From: Massospora cicadina
Taxonomy: Eukaryota > Entomophthoromycota > Entomophthoromycetes > Entomophthorales > Entomophthoraceae
DNA: 64,000 bases
Direction of reading: 5' to 3'
Assembly: GCA_022478985.1 (NCBI GenBank)
Contig: JAKSZP010000008.1
Span: 1-64,000 of the forward strand
Positions within the stretch are counted from its first letter, which is position 1; each line of letters begins with the position of its first letter. The notes under the pieces are model-generated. The model made no database searches, was not told the origin of the DNA, and was given only the letters and a program-made list of their open reading frames with translations. This document shows positions 10,441-20,084 of the stretch, piece after piece. The position numbers were made by a program, and so were the translations under genes.

Positions 10441-11490
10441 GGTGAGCCTGGTCAATGCTAGTATTGGAAAGGATCACTCTGGTGACCAACAACGCAAGGT
10501 TAAAGAATTGTTGGAGGAGTATTTTAGATCTATTTTTGGCCTTGCCTATGACTTTGGGAGAATGAACGATGTCCAACATCATGAGGAGACTGAGGACGCT
10601 CTCCCTTCCAAAGCTGACCTTACTGAAAGAGCAAGGTTTGAAGAAGGCCAGGTGGCGGTGGAGTCCAGACAACTACTTGATGCCAGACTCCTAGTACCAT
10701 CACGCAGCCTTTGAGCCTCTTCTCTTCTTCTAGTTTGTAAGAAGGACAGCAGCCACCAGGTGGTGATATACTACTGGTGACTCAACTCCATCACCAAGAA
10801 GGACAGTTATCCACTTCTCAGATTGATGATTCCCTCGATCTGCTTGCCGGATCACAGTACTTTACTGCAATGGACCTTACCTTTGGACATTGGAAAGTTG
10901 AGCTTGCTCTGGAAAATTGAGACAAGTGCGCTCCCATAGCTAATGAGGGACTATTTGAGCTCACAAGGATGCCCCAGGGCCTCTATAACGCCCCAGACAC
11001 TTTCCAATGGGCCATGGATGGGATCCTCAGGAACTTGAAGCTGTTGTGCATCCTCGTCTATCTAGATGACATCACTGTTTTATCATGAACCTTTATTGGA
11101 CAAGTTGAGCAACTTGGGAAAGTTTTCAATTGGCTCTGGAAGGCTTCTAGAAAGCTACAACCTTTGAAGTGCTCTTTTTTCTAGTTGTAAATGGAGTTTC
11201 TGGGACACAAAGTTTCAAAGGATGGCATTCAGCCTAAACTGGACAAAGTTGATGCTATCAGAAGGACGTCGCGCCCCCAGAGCCTAAGTGATATCCAGGT
11301 GTTCCTAGGCATGGTGGCTATTATCATCAATTTATCCCCCAGTTTGCCAAACTAGCCGAGTTGCTATTCTACCTCCTACAGAAGAATGTGCCATTTGCAT
11401 GGCGGCCATAACAAGAACAGGATTTTAATGTCTTAGGAACTGCTCTATGTACTAAGCCCATGCAAGTCAACCCATGGTTTAATCAACCTG
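10441..11490 (+). pseudogene. Reverse transcriptase of element A
   Basis: Ty3/gypsy RT signatures in order: 'SLLLVCKKDSS' (about 10,720-10,752), 'FTAMDLTFGHWKVELAL' (10,860-10,910), 'LTRMPQGLYNAPDTFQW' (10,961-11,010) and the catalytic YLDD box intact at 11,059-11,070 ('VYLDDITVLS'). Then 'FLGHKVSKDGIQPKLDKVDA' (about 11,199-11,258) and the thumb 'FLGMVAIII'. It needs at least two frameshifts and several stops repaired, so it is inactive, but its catalytic box is the best kept of the Ty3/gypsy RTs here. It copies element RNA into cDNA in the particle. Confidence 0.85.
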
Positions 11491-11990
11491 TCAGGATGCT
11501 CACTTTTTTGGGTGAAGCCCCAACTAGGGGTCATGACCTACCTACACGTGGATGCAGGATTGGACTCCCCAATAAATTAGGTTGAGCCTGATCTAAAGTA
11601 TTGGAGATTGGCCCCAATAATTGATTATAATTAAATATCTGACACCGGGACCTATAATAAGGATGTCAAACTATTGGGTCAGGGCGGAATACCATCTCAA
11701 TGCTCGCACCCAATCAGTTAACTATTGGGAATACCAGCGAATCTTACCAAGGATGATCCCAGTTCCCATGTATTAATATACCAATTATTATTTAACTTGC
11801 CAGTGGCAATCGCTTACAAGCTTTCCCTATCCCAAATCCTCCCATTCTCAATTTATCAAGGTCCCATAAATACCTCAAATTTATTTTAATATACCATTTT
11901 ACGCAATTTCTTCTCCTAATTTAGCTTAATTAAGGACTTAATGGCCTATTAACTCGCTGAGGCTTTGGGGCCCTGACTTTAAATTGTCCC
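11491..11990 (+). other. Unassigned ~500-bp stretch between RT and RNase H of A
   Basis: RT/connection sequence ends near 'CTKPMQVNPWFNQPV' (to about 11,493). The RNase H start ('LKLILHGSTQPFLLFMDVSY') appears only at about 11,990-12,050. The sequence between is AT-rich, without aligned pol sequence. It starts near tgtcaggatgctcac, reminiscent of the TGTCA LTR starts at 2,316 and 20,085, so a small solo LTR is possible. Ends are not defined. Confidence 0.3.
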
Positions 11991-12450
11991 AGGTTGAAGT
12001 TGATCCTCCATGGCTCAACACAACCCTTCTTGTTGTTTATGGATGTAAGTTATGTTGCCATCAGGGCTATCCTAGCTCAGTATGATGAAAATCAGGTCTA
12101 CCAAATCTGGCTAATTTTAGTAAGAAACTAAGTAAAGCTGATATACTACAGCAATACCAAGAGAGAGTGCCTGGCTATCTTGCTAGCCATCAAAATGTTT
12201 TGCTATATCTTTATGATAACTACTTTACCATTTTCAATGACCATTCCTTGCTCCAGTGGCCCATTATAAGAGGGACCCAGAATTCTGTTTAGCCAGATGG
12301 GACTTATGACTGCAGAGCTGTTATTTCACCATTGACCATTTTTATGGGCGCAATTCATTAAAACGCTTATGGCCTCTCCAGGATGCAAGTGCTAGAAGCT
12401 TTGACCTCCAAGGAGGACCAGCTGTATGATCTGATAGGTTGACCTGAGCA
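11991..12450 (+). pseudogene. RNase H of element A
   Basis: 'LLFMDVSYVAIRAILAQYDE' (12,034-12,093) is the first catalytic Asp strand (family pattern L-x-TDAS-x-x-A-x-G-A-x-L). 'SNTKRECLAILLAIKMFCYI' (about 12,150-12,209) carries the catalytic Glu (RECLAI). Later parts up to 'LKRLWPLQDASA' are frameshifted. The domain removes the RNA strand of the RNA-DNA hybrid and acts as part of pol. Confidence 0.75.
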
Positions 12451-12559
12451 ATGGGAGTTGCAAACTCCTGAGGTCCCAGCTGAACTCCAAAGGATGACCC
12501 AAGAGACTCAAGTAAGGTCGTTACTCTACAAGAGGGCTAATAAAAACTGGCTCCCTTAT

Positions 12560-13610
12560 GTCAGCCCTTCTTCCCAAACTTCTGTTATCTAGAGGACCAT
12601 TAAACCGTGGGACACAGGGCGGTTAAGAAGACTCACGAATGTCTGAAGTCATAATTTTATGGGACCAAATGGTAGAGACCATCCAAGTGTTCTTGGAGGC
12701 ATGTATGATTTTCTGATCCCAATACAGGCAAATCCTTGAGTTCAACACTCAGTTGTCACCCTGGCTGGGCCCCTCAATGTCATTAGCATTGATATGTGGG
12801 CCTTATTACCACTGGGTTGCAAGCCATAAGTATATTCTCTTAGCCGTGGATCAACTAACCAAGTGGGTTGAAGCGATTTTGGTCAAGCTGCCAACGCCAA
12901 AGCCACAGCCCTCTTTCTTATTCAATCTGTTTTCACTCAGCATGGGTGCCCTCAAACCTTACTTTTGGACAACGGGTTAACTTCACCTCATAGATAGTAA
13001 AAGAACGCACCTCACTATTTGGCACTAACTAGGGTTTCTTTGCCCCACACCCATTCACTAATGGGGCAGTAGAATGCGCTAATGGAACTCTTATCTCAAT
13101 TTTATATAAAAAAGCTTCCTCAGATCCTTCTTTCTGGAACCACTACCTACCCAATGCCTTGATTGCCTATAGGATAAGATACCACAGAGTCATCAAGATG
13201 TCCCCATTTGAAGACCTGTAAGGGCGTGCTTCTTGGCTACCAAGTAGTGTTCAGCCATTGCTTGAGACCTCCACGCCTGAGAACTCCGAGTTAACTATGA
13301 GAACCTTATATGATAAAAGTATCCAGCTTCAAGCCCTAACCACAAAAGTCATTGTCACCACTACAGGAAGAGAGACATCCCAATTTATCTCAGCCAACAC
13401 TCCCTACTAACTTTTCCAATTAGATGTTCTTGTTCTCTTCTATCACCATCAACCTAGAGGTGGAAAGAATAAGCCCAACGTTCTTTGGTCTGGACCTTAT
13501 AAGGTTTTTCATTAGGCAAATTCAGAGTACTCCATTGCTGACGTCACCCAAGGGACCTTATTTAATAGGGTGCATGTCCAGTTCCTTTGGCCTTATACCC
13601 CCCAATGACA
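12560..13610 (+). pseudogene. DDE integrase of element A, catalytic triad present
   Basis: The core shows all three acidic positions across frames: 'SIDMWALLPLG' (about 12,787-12,820) and 'LLAVDQLTKWVEA' (12,838-12,876); 'TLLLDNGLTSP' (about 12,958-12,990); and 'FTNGAVECANGTL' with the Glu codon at 13,072-13,074. The tail follows: 'LDVLVLFYHHQPRGG' (about 13,422-13,466), 'LWSGPYKVFH' (GPY/F motif) and 'FNRVHVQFLWPY'. Frameshifts near 12,980 and 13,400 and several stops prevent one continuous product. It inserts cDNA into the genome. Confidence 0.85.
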
Positions 13611-13617
13611 GGATCTT

Positions 13618-13632
13618 GAGGGAGGAGGGAAA
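13618..13632 (+). promoter_or_regulatory. Polypurine tract of element A
   Basis: An uninterrupted 15-base purine run (gagggaggagggaaa) ends immediately before the 3' LTR start at 13,633, the normal place for the plus-strand primer. Confidence 0.85.
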
Positions 13633-14107
13633 TGTTGGGATTTAAGATGAAAAAATAAATCAAAATCACTACTTTCAAATTGAGACGCAGTGCAATGACT
13701 CTTGAGCCAATTCAAACAGATCCTTATCTTGATGGCACCAAACCCAAATTCAATCAGGAATCTGCACACGTTCGAGAATTAATGGAGATAACTTCAGGAA
13801 TCTTGTCCCTGCTTCCTGAATCGCAAGATGCACAGCCTCCATATGCTCAGGTCATGAAAGCAACAAAGTTTGTAAGGGTGCCTCCCAGGCGGTCAATCCA
13901 GAAGGCCATTAAAGATCCAGAGTGGATGAGGCCACGAAGATCCTTGAGGCACTGTGTCCCTACGCACCCTATAAATATTAATAAATTTTAATCTAATAAA
14001 GTAGTATATATTCTGACTATCTTTACGTTTATGACCTCTCTGCTAAATTTCAGCTTTGAGCCTAATTTTGAACCTCAGTGACAGTCTAGTGAACTATATC
14101 AATGATA
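13633..14107 (+). repeat. 3' LTR of element A
   Basis: Begins tgttgggatttaagatg after the polypurine tract and ends near caatgata. It pairs with 5,827-6,305. Family-C LTR sequence resumes at 14,108-14,112. Confidence 0.85.
13680..13991 (+). CDS. Open frame inside the family-A 3' LTR, function unknown
   Basis: A 103-codon frame without stops, beginning 'MRRSAMTLEPIQTDPYLDGT' and ending in taa, lies wholly within the LTR. The 5' LTR carries the same frame with stops ('YLDGSETKFNQEF', 'LMETTSGILSPPPE'), and the LTR at 62,042 keeps a trace ('MELASGISPPL'). The product would be proline- and arginine-rich, with a basic stretch 'RVPPRRSIQKAIKDPEW'. I know no family for it. It may be a captured coding fragment or LTR sequence that happens to be open. 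Expression from within an LTR is unproven. Confidence 0.35.
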   Translation: MRRSAMTLEPIQTDPYLDGTKPKFNQESAHVRELMEITSGILSLLPESQDAQPPYAQVMKATKFVRVPPRRSIQKAIKDPEWMRPRRSLRHCVPTHPININKF

Positions 14108-14482
14108 GATGGCTTTCATTAGCTTTCTTGTTAATAACAGCAGAACCCAAATGTTTATAATAGGTTTGCTTAAGGCGACTTCTGTGGCATTGTGCACATG
14201 TACTTTTGGACCATTATTTATATTGGTGCGTCCTCTGACATCACGGTGACTGGCTTTCAGATTGAGGTAAAATTGAATGGTGTAAAAGGGCCTCCGTCAT
14301 CATGTTTTTAGATCAATCAAGCCTATAAAAGGAATTATTAATTTTACAAAAATTTTTAGATAGCTGTCTGAGTTGGTGGACTCAATCTTTATTCTGGCTA
14401 ACTATTCTATTAGTATTGAAATTAGTGTTATTGGAATGGGATTTTCTAAAGGGTCTTTTCTATAGGTCAAGGAATGACCCCT
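14108..14482 (-). repeat. Family-C solo LTR (part 2 of 3)
   Basis: Continues the C LTR right of element A. Plus-strand 'gtggcattgtgcacatgtac' (about 14,191) matches 'gtgacattgtgcacacggtc' (35,607) and 'gcgctgtcatgcacaaag' (42,805). 'ggtcaaggaatgacccct' (14,466-14,482) matches 'ggtctagggatcaacccct' (43,083-43,101). It is cut at 14,482 by element D. Confidence 0.8.
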
Positions 14483-15555
14483 TGTTAAGATTTTGGAATT
14501 CTTACTTCATCTGGCATTAAAGATTATTATTAATCATCTTTTTTTCCGCTGGGGTTCAATTTATAATGTGTAATATAGAAGATGTTAGAGTTAATAAATG
14601 GTAACTATCATTTGGGTTATTTTCTGATTTGATATTATCTATTTTGTCAGACTCAATTCCTAAGAATAATTAACGTTCTGTTGGAAATGATCCCAAACAT
14701 CGTTTGTGAGAAGTTTAATTGTCATTAAAATAATTTTACAACTAAACTATTTTATAGATTGATTGGGTTAACACCAATCAATAAGGGTGTTTTTGCAGTT
14801 TCTGATACGTTGAAAACGCTTATATTTGAAGCTCCTATGGGTTATCTTAAAGTAATACAACCTGCTATTGATGGGAAAGTAGTCTAGTTACTTAAGCAGG
14901 TTGCTAGTCCATAGGTTTAATCTGCGAGGGTTGTATAAAGGCGTCTGGACATGCTAAAAATGAGTCCAACTCATGTTGGGCTATAACAAGTTAGAGGTGG
15001 ATACTGATTAAGTAGATGGATGAACAGATGTATGATTCATTATTGGTGCACTCATTAGGGTTAAAAATGCATTAGTGACAGATGACATTCCCATTAGGGT
15101 GCTGATGGAAGAGTTGGACGCCGAATTCCCTACTATTTAAACACCTTGATTAATTTTTTTAAAAAAAGTAAAGGCTCCTTGAAAAATATTTAGATAGTTA
15201 TATTAATAATTTCTGATCTTTTGATAAGAGTGTAAGAATTAGTTTTCTTCTATCTATTTGTCTTATGCTAACTCATGGGATTATAGTTGAAGGGATAGTT
15301 TCCCATGTGCAATTTGTTATACAGTCTCTTGTGGAAGAATTAAAAATAGGATCTTTCCTTTGTCCAGAAGTGCCTTCCATTACCAGAAGAAAGATTATCA
15401 GCACACATCAGTGGTGAATATTAAACAATTTGGTTGTGAAGAACTCAACTATGATAACTGTTTTCACTCATTTATCAATGAAACGATATTATTATCTTAA
15501 TTAACAAGAACTCAATCACACTTCAATCTGTGCAGTAAACCTTAAAATGTTTGCA
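14483..15555 (+). repeat. 5' LTR of element D
   Basis: Begins tgttaagattttggaattc and ends ...aaatgtttgca, about 1.07 kb. It aligns with 19,388-20,084 and then, across the E insertion, with 30,083-30,461 (shared 'gggattatagttgaaggga' and 'ctgtgcagtaaaccttaaaa'). It contains a nearly invariant 52-bp block and the palindrome atgagtccaactcat (14,960-14,974). Confidence 0.85.
15090..15141 (+). promoter_or_regulatory. Conserved island in the D LTR, candidate core promoter
   Basis: 52 bases from cccattagggtgctgatgg to the TATA-like ctactatttaaa differ at one position from 19,996-20,047 in the other LTR, while flanking LTR sequence is far more diverged. Position and the TATA-like end suggest the core promoter. 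That is inference. Confidence 0.45.
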
Positions 15556-15557
15556 TT

Positions 15558-15574
15558 TAGTGCTCACTACAAGG
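15558..15574 (+). promoter_or_regulatory. Putative primer-binding site of element D
   Basis: tagtgctcactacaagg sits two bases inside the 5' LTR and shares the GCTCACTACA core with elements B and E. Confidence 0.6.
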
Positions 15575-15599
15575 ATAGGTGAGTTTTAGGCAAATATCA

Positions 15600-16090
15600 C
15601 GTTAGAGTTATCAGCAGTATGTTTTACAAGAGTAAACTTTGGAAGTTCTGTATGGAACTAAAGATGAAAAATAAGAATACACAAAAGTTGGTGTCACAAT
15701 ACAGTCTGATTACCTTGGAAGAATGAGTGATAATGCAATGGGAAGAAATAGAGCAGGTTGTTAAGGTCAACAATGGTCTATAAGGAAAAGTTACCTCCTT
15801 GGAGCAGAAGGAGATAAAGTAATTTAAGGCATTGATGCTTCAGAAGGCTGCTTGGGAAATAGATAAATAATGATTACACCAGATTCAGGATGATAGAACG
15901 CAAATCTTATAGCCGTTACAAGTCTTCAAAAATTATGAATGTGATTTAAGCTAGATGGAGGCAGATGGAGCTGACTAAAAGATAGATTAAGAAATTTCTT
16001 TTGGGAAGTACAAATTCTAAGAAATATGCCTGGGACTTTTGTTACATTTTTGAGATTGACAGAAAATTAACCAGATGGATTCCTCCCAAT
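15600..16090 (+). pseudogene. Helical gag-like remnant of element D
   Basis: Plus-strand reading gives 'MFYKSKLWKFCMELKMKNKN', 'QWEEIEQVVKVNNGL' and 'VTSLEQKEIK' in one frame from about 15,620, broken by single stops. It is charged and helix-prone like the N-terminal half of E gag, and sits just after the primer site. No capsid or knuckle motif is seen. A gag role is inferred from position only. Confidence 0.35.
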
Positions 16091-16184
16091 AATATCAGTA
16101 TTAGGGGTGTCAGTTAGTCAGGCATGATTTCCAGCTAATTGAATAGTTGAATGTTATCTCAATGTTATATTATTAATCGTTTAG

Positions 16185-16426
16185 GTTTGGCGACTTCCTA
16201 GTTTGACGCCAACTGCAAATTATGGGTTGTTGTGGGATTTTCTGGTAGAAAGCTGATGTACCTGTTTTCAACCATCTGATGATGATTTCGCTGCCTCAAA
16301 TCTGAGTTTGGCGGAATCTAAGTTCAACGCTGACTGCCATATGAGTCTGATTGTGGGATTTTCAGGCGAAAACTAACGTGTTTATCAATTGTCTAACTAT
16401 GATTTTTCTGCCCGAATTGGAATACT
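16185..16426 (+). repeat. 121-bp direct tandem duplication inside element D
   Basis: Unit 1 starts gtttggcgacttcctagttt at 16,185 and unit 2 starts gtttggcggaatctaagttc at 16,306, a period of 121. Corresponding blocks are 'gtgggattttctggtagaaa' and 'gtgggattttcaggcgaaaa'. The units have diverged, so the duplication is old. Confidence 0.7.
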
Positions 16427-16429
16427 AGC

Positions 16430-17240
16430 GACTTATCCTGAGGATGCTCAAAGTATATATTATAATAGTCATTTATTATATGGCTGATTGGCAACTTGTG
16501 CCAAGGATGAGTCGACCTGATATTCTGTGATTGGGATGAGTGGAATGGGAGGGAATCGCTACCATGGATGAATGGGATTGGTTGAGGTTTCAGCTTGGAT
16601 GGCTGAGGGTTTTCATAGGTGCAGTAGCCTAGAGTATAATATAGTCTTCCTTCCCTCCAAATAAAAATCTATTTCGCCCACTTTTTATTTATTTTAAGTA
16701 TCAAGAGCCACTAAAGTGGATAGGGGTGGGACTGGATATCCCTGAAGTAGGCGTGTGGTGATGCGCCTGGAGTGGCAAACACTGACAGCTCCCATACCTC
16801 AGTCCTACAAGGAGCCAACGGGAACCTGGCCAACCAGCCACCAATAATGATGCGCTGGTGGCCGTCAGCCATGAGGGTGGTGCAGTGTGGGAGTGCCATA
16901 GCCACCCAGGATGTGGGATGGACTCACTGGAGCAAACCCAAGTGAGACCAGGGGGCTAAGGCGAAGTTGTTGGTCTGCTGGGTTGGTGGGTTGGACGTGG
17001 ACTTGTAAGGTGTTAGTATGCTATGAAGGCGAAACAGCAATGGTCAGTCAGTCTCCATACTGGTTGGCCTGGCACACTAGTGAAGCCCACTGTTCAGAAA
17101 AGCGATTTTATGACAGAGATGTCTTAGAGAGTAAAGCCCATCATTGGTATGGTTATAAAAATGGTACCTCCCATCACATTAGTGAAAGAAGAATTTTGAA
17201 ATACTCAGATATTACCTGTTTCCCACAGTGATAACGCTCC
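16430..17240 (+). other. GC-rich, composition-distinct stretch in element D
   Basis: From about 16,700 to 17,080 the sequence is visibly GC-richer than the AT-rich sequence on both sides, rich in ggtgg/ccacc words, with a purine-biased lead-in (about 16,530-16,620). Open frames exist on both strands (16,911-17,231 plus, 106 codons; 16,711-16,905 minus, 64 codons) but neither resembles a protein I know. No terminal repeats or tRNA promoter boxes were found. It could be an unrecognised insertion or captured host DNA. Confidence 0.35.
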
Positions 17241-19377
17241 AGCGTCTTTCTACCTATTCAAAATGACAATGTTTTATATAAAGTGATGTCAGAAAATAGT
17301 AACATTTGCAAACTGTTTAGACACATATTGTCAAAATTTGGTGTTTCCCCAACTCTCAGGGATAATTGGAAAAACGAAGAAACAAACTAAGCAATCATAT
17401 ATGAGTTTTGCAGCCCTGGAAAGATGGCTTCCTGATAACAGAAGTCTAGGAATGCATTTTAAGAAGGATGAAATATTAGAACTTTTACAAAATTTTTTAC
17501 CAGGAAGCGCAAATCTCATCAGAAACAAAAGAATTGTCAGATTTTAATTCATGTATTGCCATGAAAAATTAGTTACAGCCCTAAAGAGGCCTGAAATGAG
17601 CCATGGTTTCAGCACAGGCACCTCAGACTTCCATTTCACAAATGGCAGTATATCAAAATGTTAAGGCTGACATTCCATACGCCTAATTGAACTACTAAAG
17701 ATTTACTGGATGATATGGATCAGATTTTGGCGGAATTTTAAGACAAGGATATGGAAAAATTTACGTATTTTAAGAACTGAGTTTTGCAGGGAAGAAACTC
17801 AATGTGAAAAAATGAACGAATAAATCTCAAAACTGCTATTGTAAATGTGGTGCAACTAATATTATTTTGCCATCCAACGTGGGAAAAGAAGCCCAAATAT
17901 AATGTGAATCTTGTATTGCTCACAAAAAACTATTAAAGATTTAGAACAAGTTTAACATTCTAGATCTGGAAAAATCTAGCACTGCGATCCAAAACCGTTT
18001 CATGAGATATCTTATCAGAATTATTAGATATTTCACGCTTGTTTGTAGAAGAACCTGGAGAGGGTCCTCTGTATCAAGTCTTGGCTCAGGGTATAAATGT
18101 TTTCGTTAGAGCTAAGTAGAGGAATATCAAACCAGAGATTGTGAAAGAGGTTGATTGGCCTTACGCTCATCAGTTAAAAGAAAAAGAATGAAATGATGAG
18201 AAAAAATTAAGTTGATCAAGTCAAAGAAGATTATGCTAACGTTATTATTCCAGTACAAGAAATTAAGGGATCATTTCCAGATCTTTCACCAGGAGTAACT
18301 AAAACGTTAGGCACGGCAAATAATGCTGGTACTCAATTAATGAATAAAAATGAATTTCTGCATAAAAGGAACTGTAATTAACAATAAAATCGCTTAAAAG
18401 GATATCAGAGGTATTAATTGCCAGCCTCCAATGGATTAATTATGAGTAGGACCAGTCAAAAAATTATTGATAAGATGGGAGCAAATGAATAATAGTCAGA
18501 TCCTCTTGATACTATTGCTAAGTCAGTGACATATGCATATATACTGAAAAACATTGCTGATGGCCATAATTTGAATTTATTTACAGTAAATACCTAAAGT
18601 ATTGGACCTAGGTTAATACAGGAAAGACTAAAATAAATATTATAAAAAATAATAAAAGATAAAAATATATGAAAAATTATATTTATTCATTATGAAAGTC
18701 CCTCAAGAAAAAGAATATATATAGTCCTTAATTCTGCTGCAAGTTTAAAGATTAAGCAAAGTCGCTATTCTGTTGTCATGGTGAGAAAGGGGATAAATAA
18801 CTATGGTATTAAAGAATATCAAGTGAGAATGGATGCTTTGCAGGACCAGCTCATGTTAAAACTAGGTCCACTGTGGAGAGGTACAAGAAAAGAGTACTTG
18901 AGGATCTGCTCTAATCAAAATATGGACCCTGATTGGTGGGAAACATGCATTTAGGAAATCATTGTTGATATCACCTGAGTGATCATGGTACAGTATGTAG
19001 CCAAGAGAACCCAAACCTGTGGAAAGAAAGCGTTGAGGATATTATCCGTGAGATTGACCAAAAAAATATTATATGTTGGGTAATCAAGATCATCCCCATT
19101 AGAACCTGACCTGGGGTAAACAAGCATTCAGGAGTCAATTATCACTGAGATCAACCAAGTGACCAAGGAGAACTGTACTTGTGTGGGGCAGTATTTAACA
19201 TAAGAAGGAGAAAAGGAGATGAACTTCACACCCAAGAATAGCCATTAGAAGATGCTTTGATCAAGGAGAGAAAGATCTAGCTCTGCCAAAATCAATTTTA
19301 ACCATGCGTCTGACTCAGGCCCAGAATGAAGTGGAATTTACCACTGATATTCTATCTTTGCTGGACAGTCTGGTTAA
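17241..19377 (+). pseudogene. Unrecognised coding-like interior of element D
   Basis: Long plus-strand stretches read as protein with scattered single stops: 17,338-17,547 ('FAALERWLPDNRSLGMHFKK', 'LELLQNFLPGSANLIRNK'), about 18,000-18,180 ('LDISRLFVEEPGEGPLYQVL'), about 18,210-18,350 ('FPDLSPGVTKTLGTANNAGT') and about 18,745-18,920 ('GIKEYQVRMDALQDQLMLKL'). None matches gag, protease, RT, RNase H or integrase as I know them. The segments span several frames. They could be one decayed cargo protein or a gag too diverged to recognise. Confidence 0.35.
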
Positions 19378-19387
19378 GCGGGGGATG

Positions 19388-20084
19388 TGTTGGGATTTTG
19401 GAATGCCCAAATCAATTAGCGTTACTAAATTACAATGAAAACTCTTTAATTCGCTGAGGTTCTGTTTATAATAGAAAAATATATAGTAGATGCTTAAGTA
19501 ACCATTAATGGGTAACATTACATGGATTACTTTAAATAGATCATTTTCTATTTCACCAGATTCTATTAGATGGAATAATTAATGTTCTGTTGAGGGTGAT
19601 CACTGAAAATACTTGTAAGTAGTTTTATTTCATTACAATTATTAACAACTAAACTAAATTATAGATTTATTGGGGTTTAACACCAATTTATAATAGTTTT
19701 GTAGTTTCTAAAAAGTTAAAAACGCTTTTATTTGAAGTTCCTTGTGGGTTAGCTTGAAGTAATTCAACCTTATATTATTGGTAAATTGTCCCGTCACCTA
19801 AGCAGATTGCAAGTTTTATAAGATTAATCCGCTAAGGTTAGATAAAAGTGTTGGGACAGGCTAAAAATGAGTCCAACTCATGTTGGCTTATAACTAGTTA
19901 GAGGTAAATAATGACTAGGTAGATGGATGACCTATGCATTAAACATTATTGGTGCAAATTGCAAGGATTAAAAATCACTAGTAACAGAAGCTATTCCCAT
20001 TAGGGTGTTGATGGAAGAGTTGGACGCCGAATTCCCTACTATTTAAATACCTTGATTATTTTTAAAAAAGATAGTATAGGATTC
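19388..20084 (+). repeat. 3' LTR of element D, left part
   Basis: Starts tgttgggattttggaatg after a purine run and aligns with 14,483 to about 15,155. It carries the same palindrome at 19,867-19,881 and the same 52-bp block at 19,996-20,047. It is cut at 20,084 by element E; gattc (20,080-20,084) is the left half of E's target duplication. Confidence 0.85.
19996..20047 (+). promoter_or_regulatory. Second copy of the conserved D-LTR island
   Basis: Matches 15,090-15,141 at all but one base (gtgttg for gtgctg) and ends in the same TATA-like ctactatttaaa. Confidence 0.45.

Larger units (their letters stand above)
5827..14107 (+). mobile_element. Full-length Ty3/gypsy retrotransposon A
   Basis: Two LTRs of about 475-480 bp (5,827-6,305 and 13,633-14,107) flank primer site, gag, CCHC knuckle, protease region, RT, RNase H, integrase and polypurine tract in standard Ty3/gypsy order. 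It interrupts family-C LTR sequence, which resumes on its right. agatg occurs at both outer edges (5,824-5,828 and 14,107-14,111) as a possible target duplication, though it overlaps the LTR termini. Stops and frameshifts make it defective, but key catalytic motifs survive. Two internal stretches (about 8,131-9,090 and 11,491-11,990) do not fit the frame and may be later insertions. Confidence 0.85.

Noticed and set aside
10111..10461. Possible dUTPase ('IPP', 'VNIPSGY') in element A
   Set aside because: The segment sits between protease and RT, where Ty3/gypsy pol has a beta-rich linker; key dUTPase motifs are absent.
16800..17000. tRNA-derived SINE promoter boxes in the GC-rich island
   Set aside because: No convincing A box or B box with correct spacing was found.
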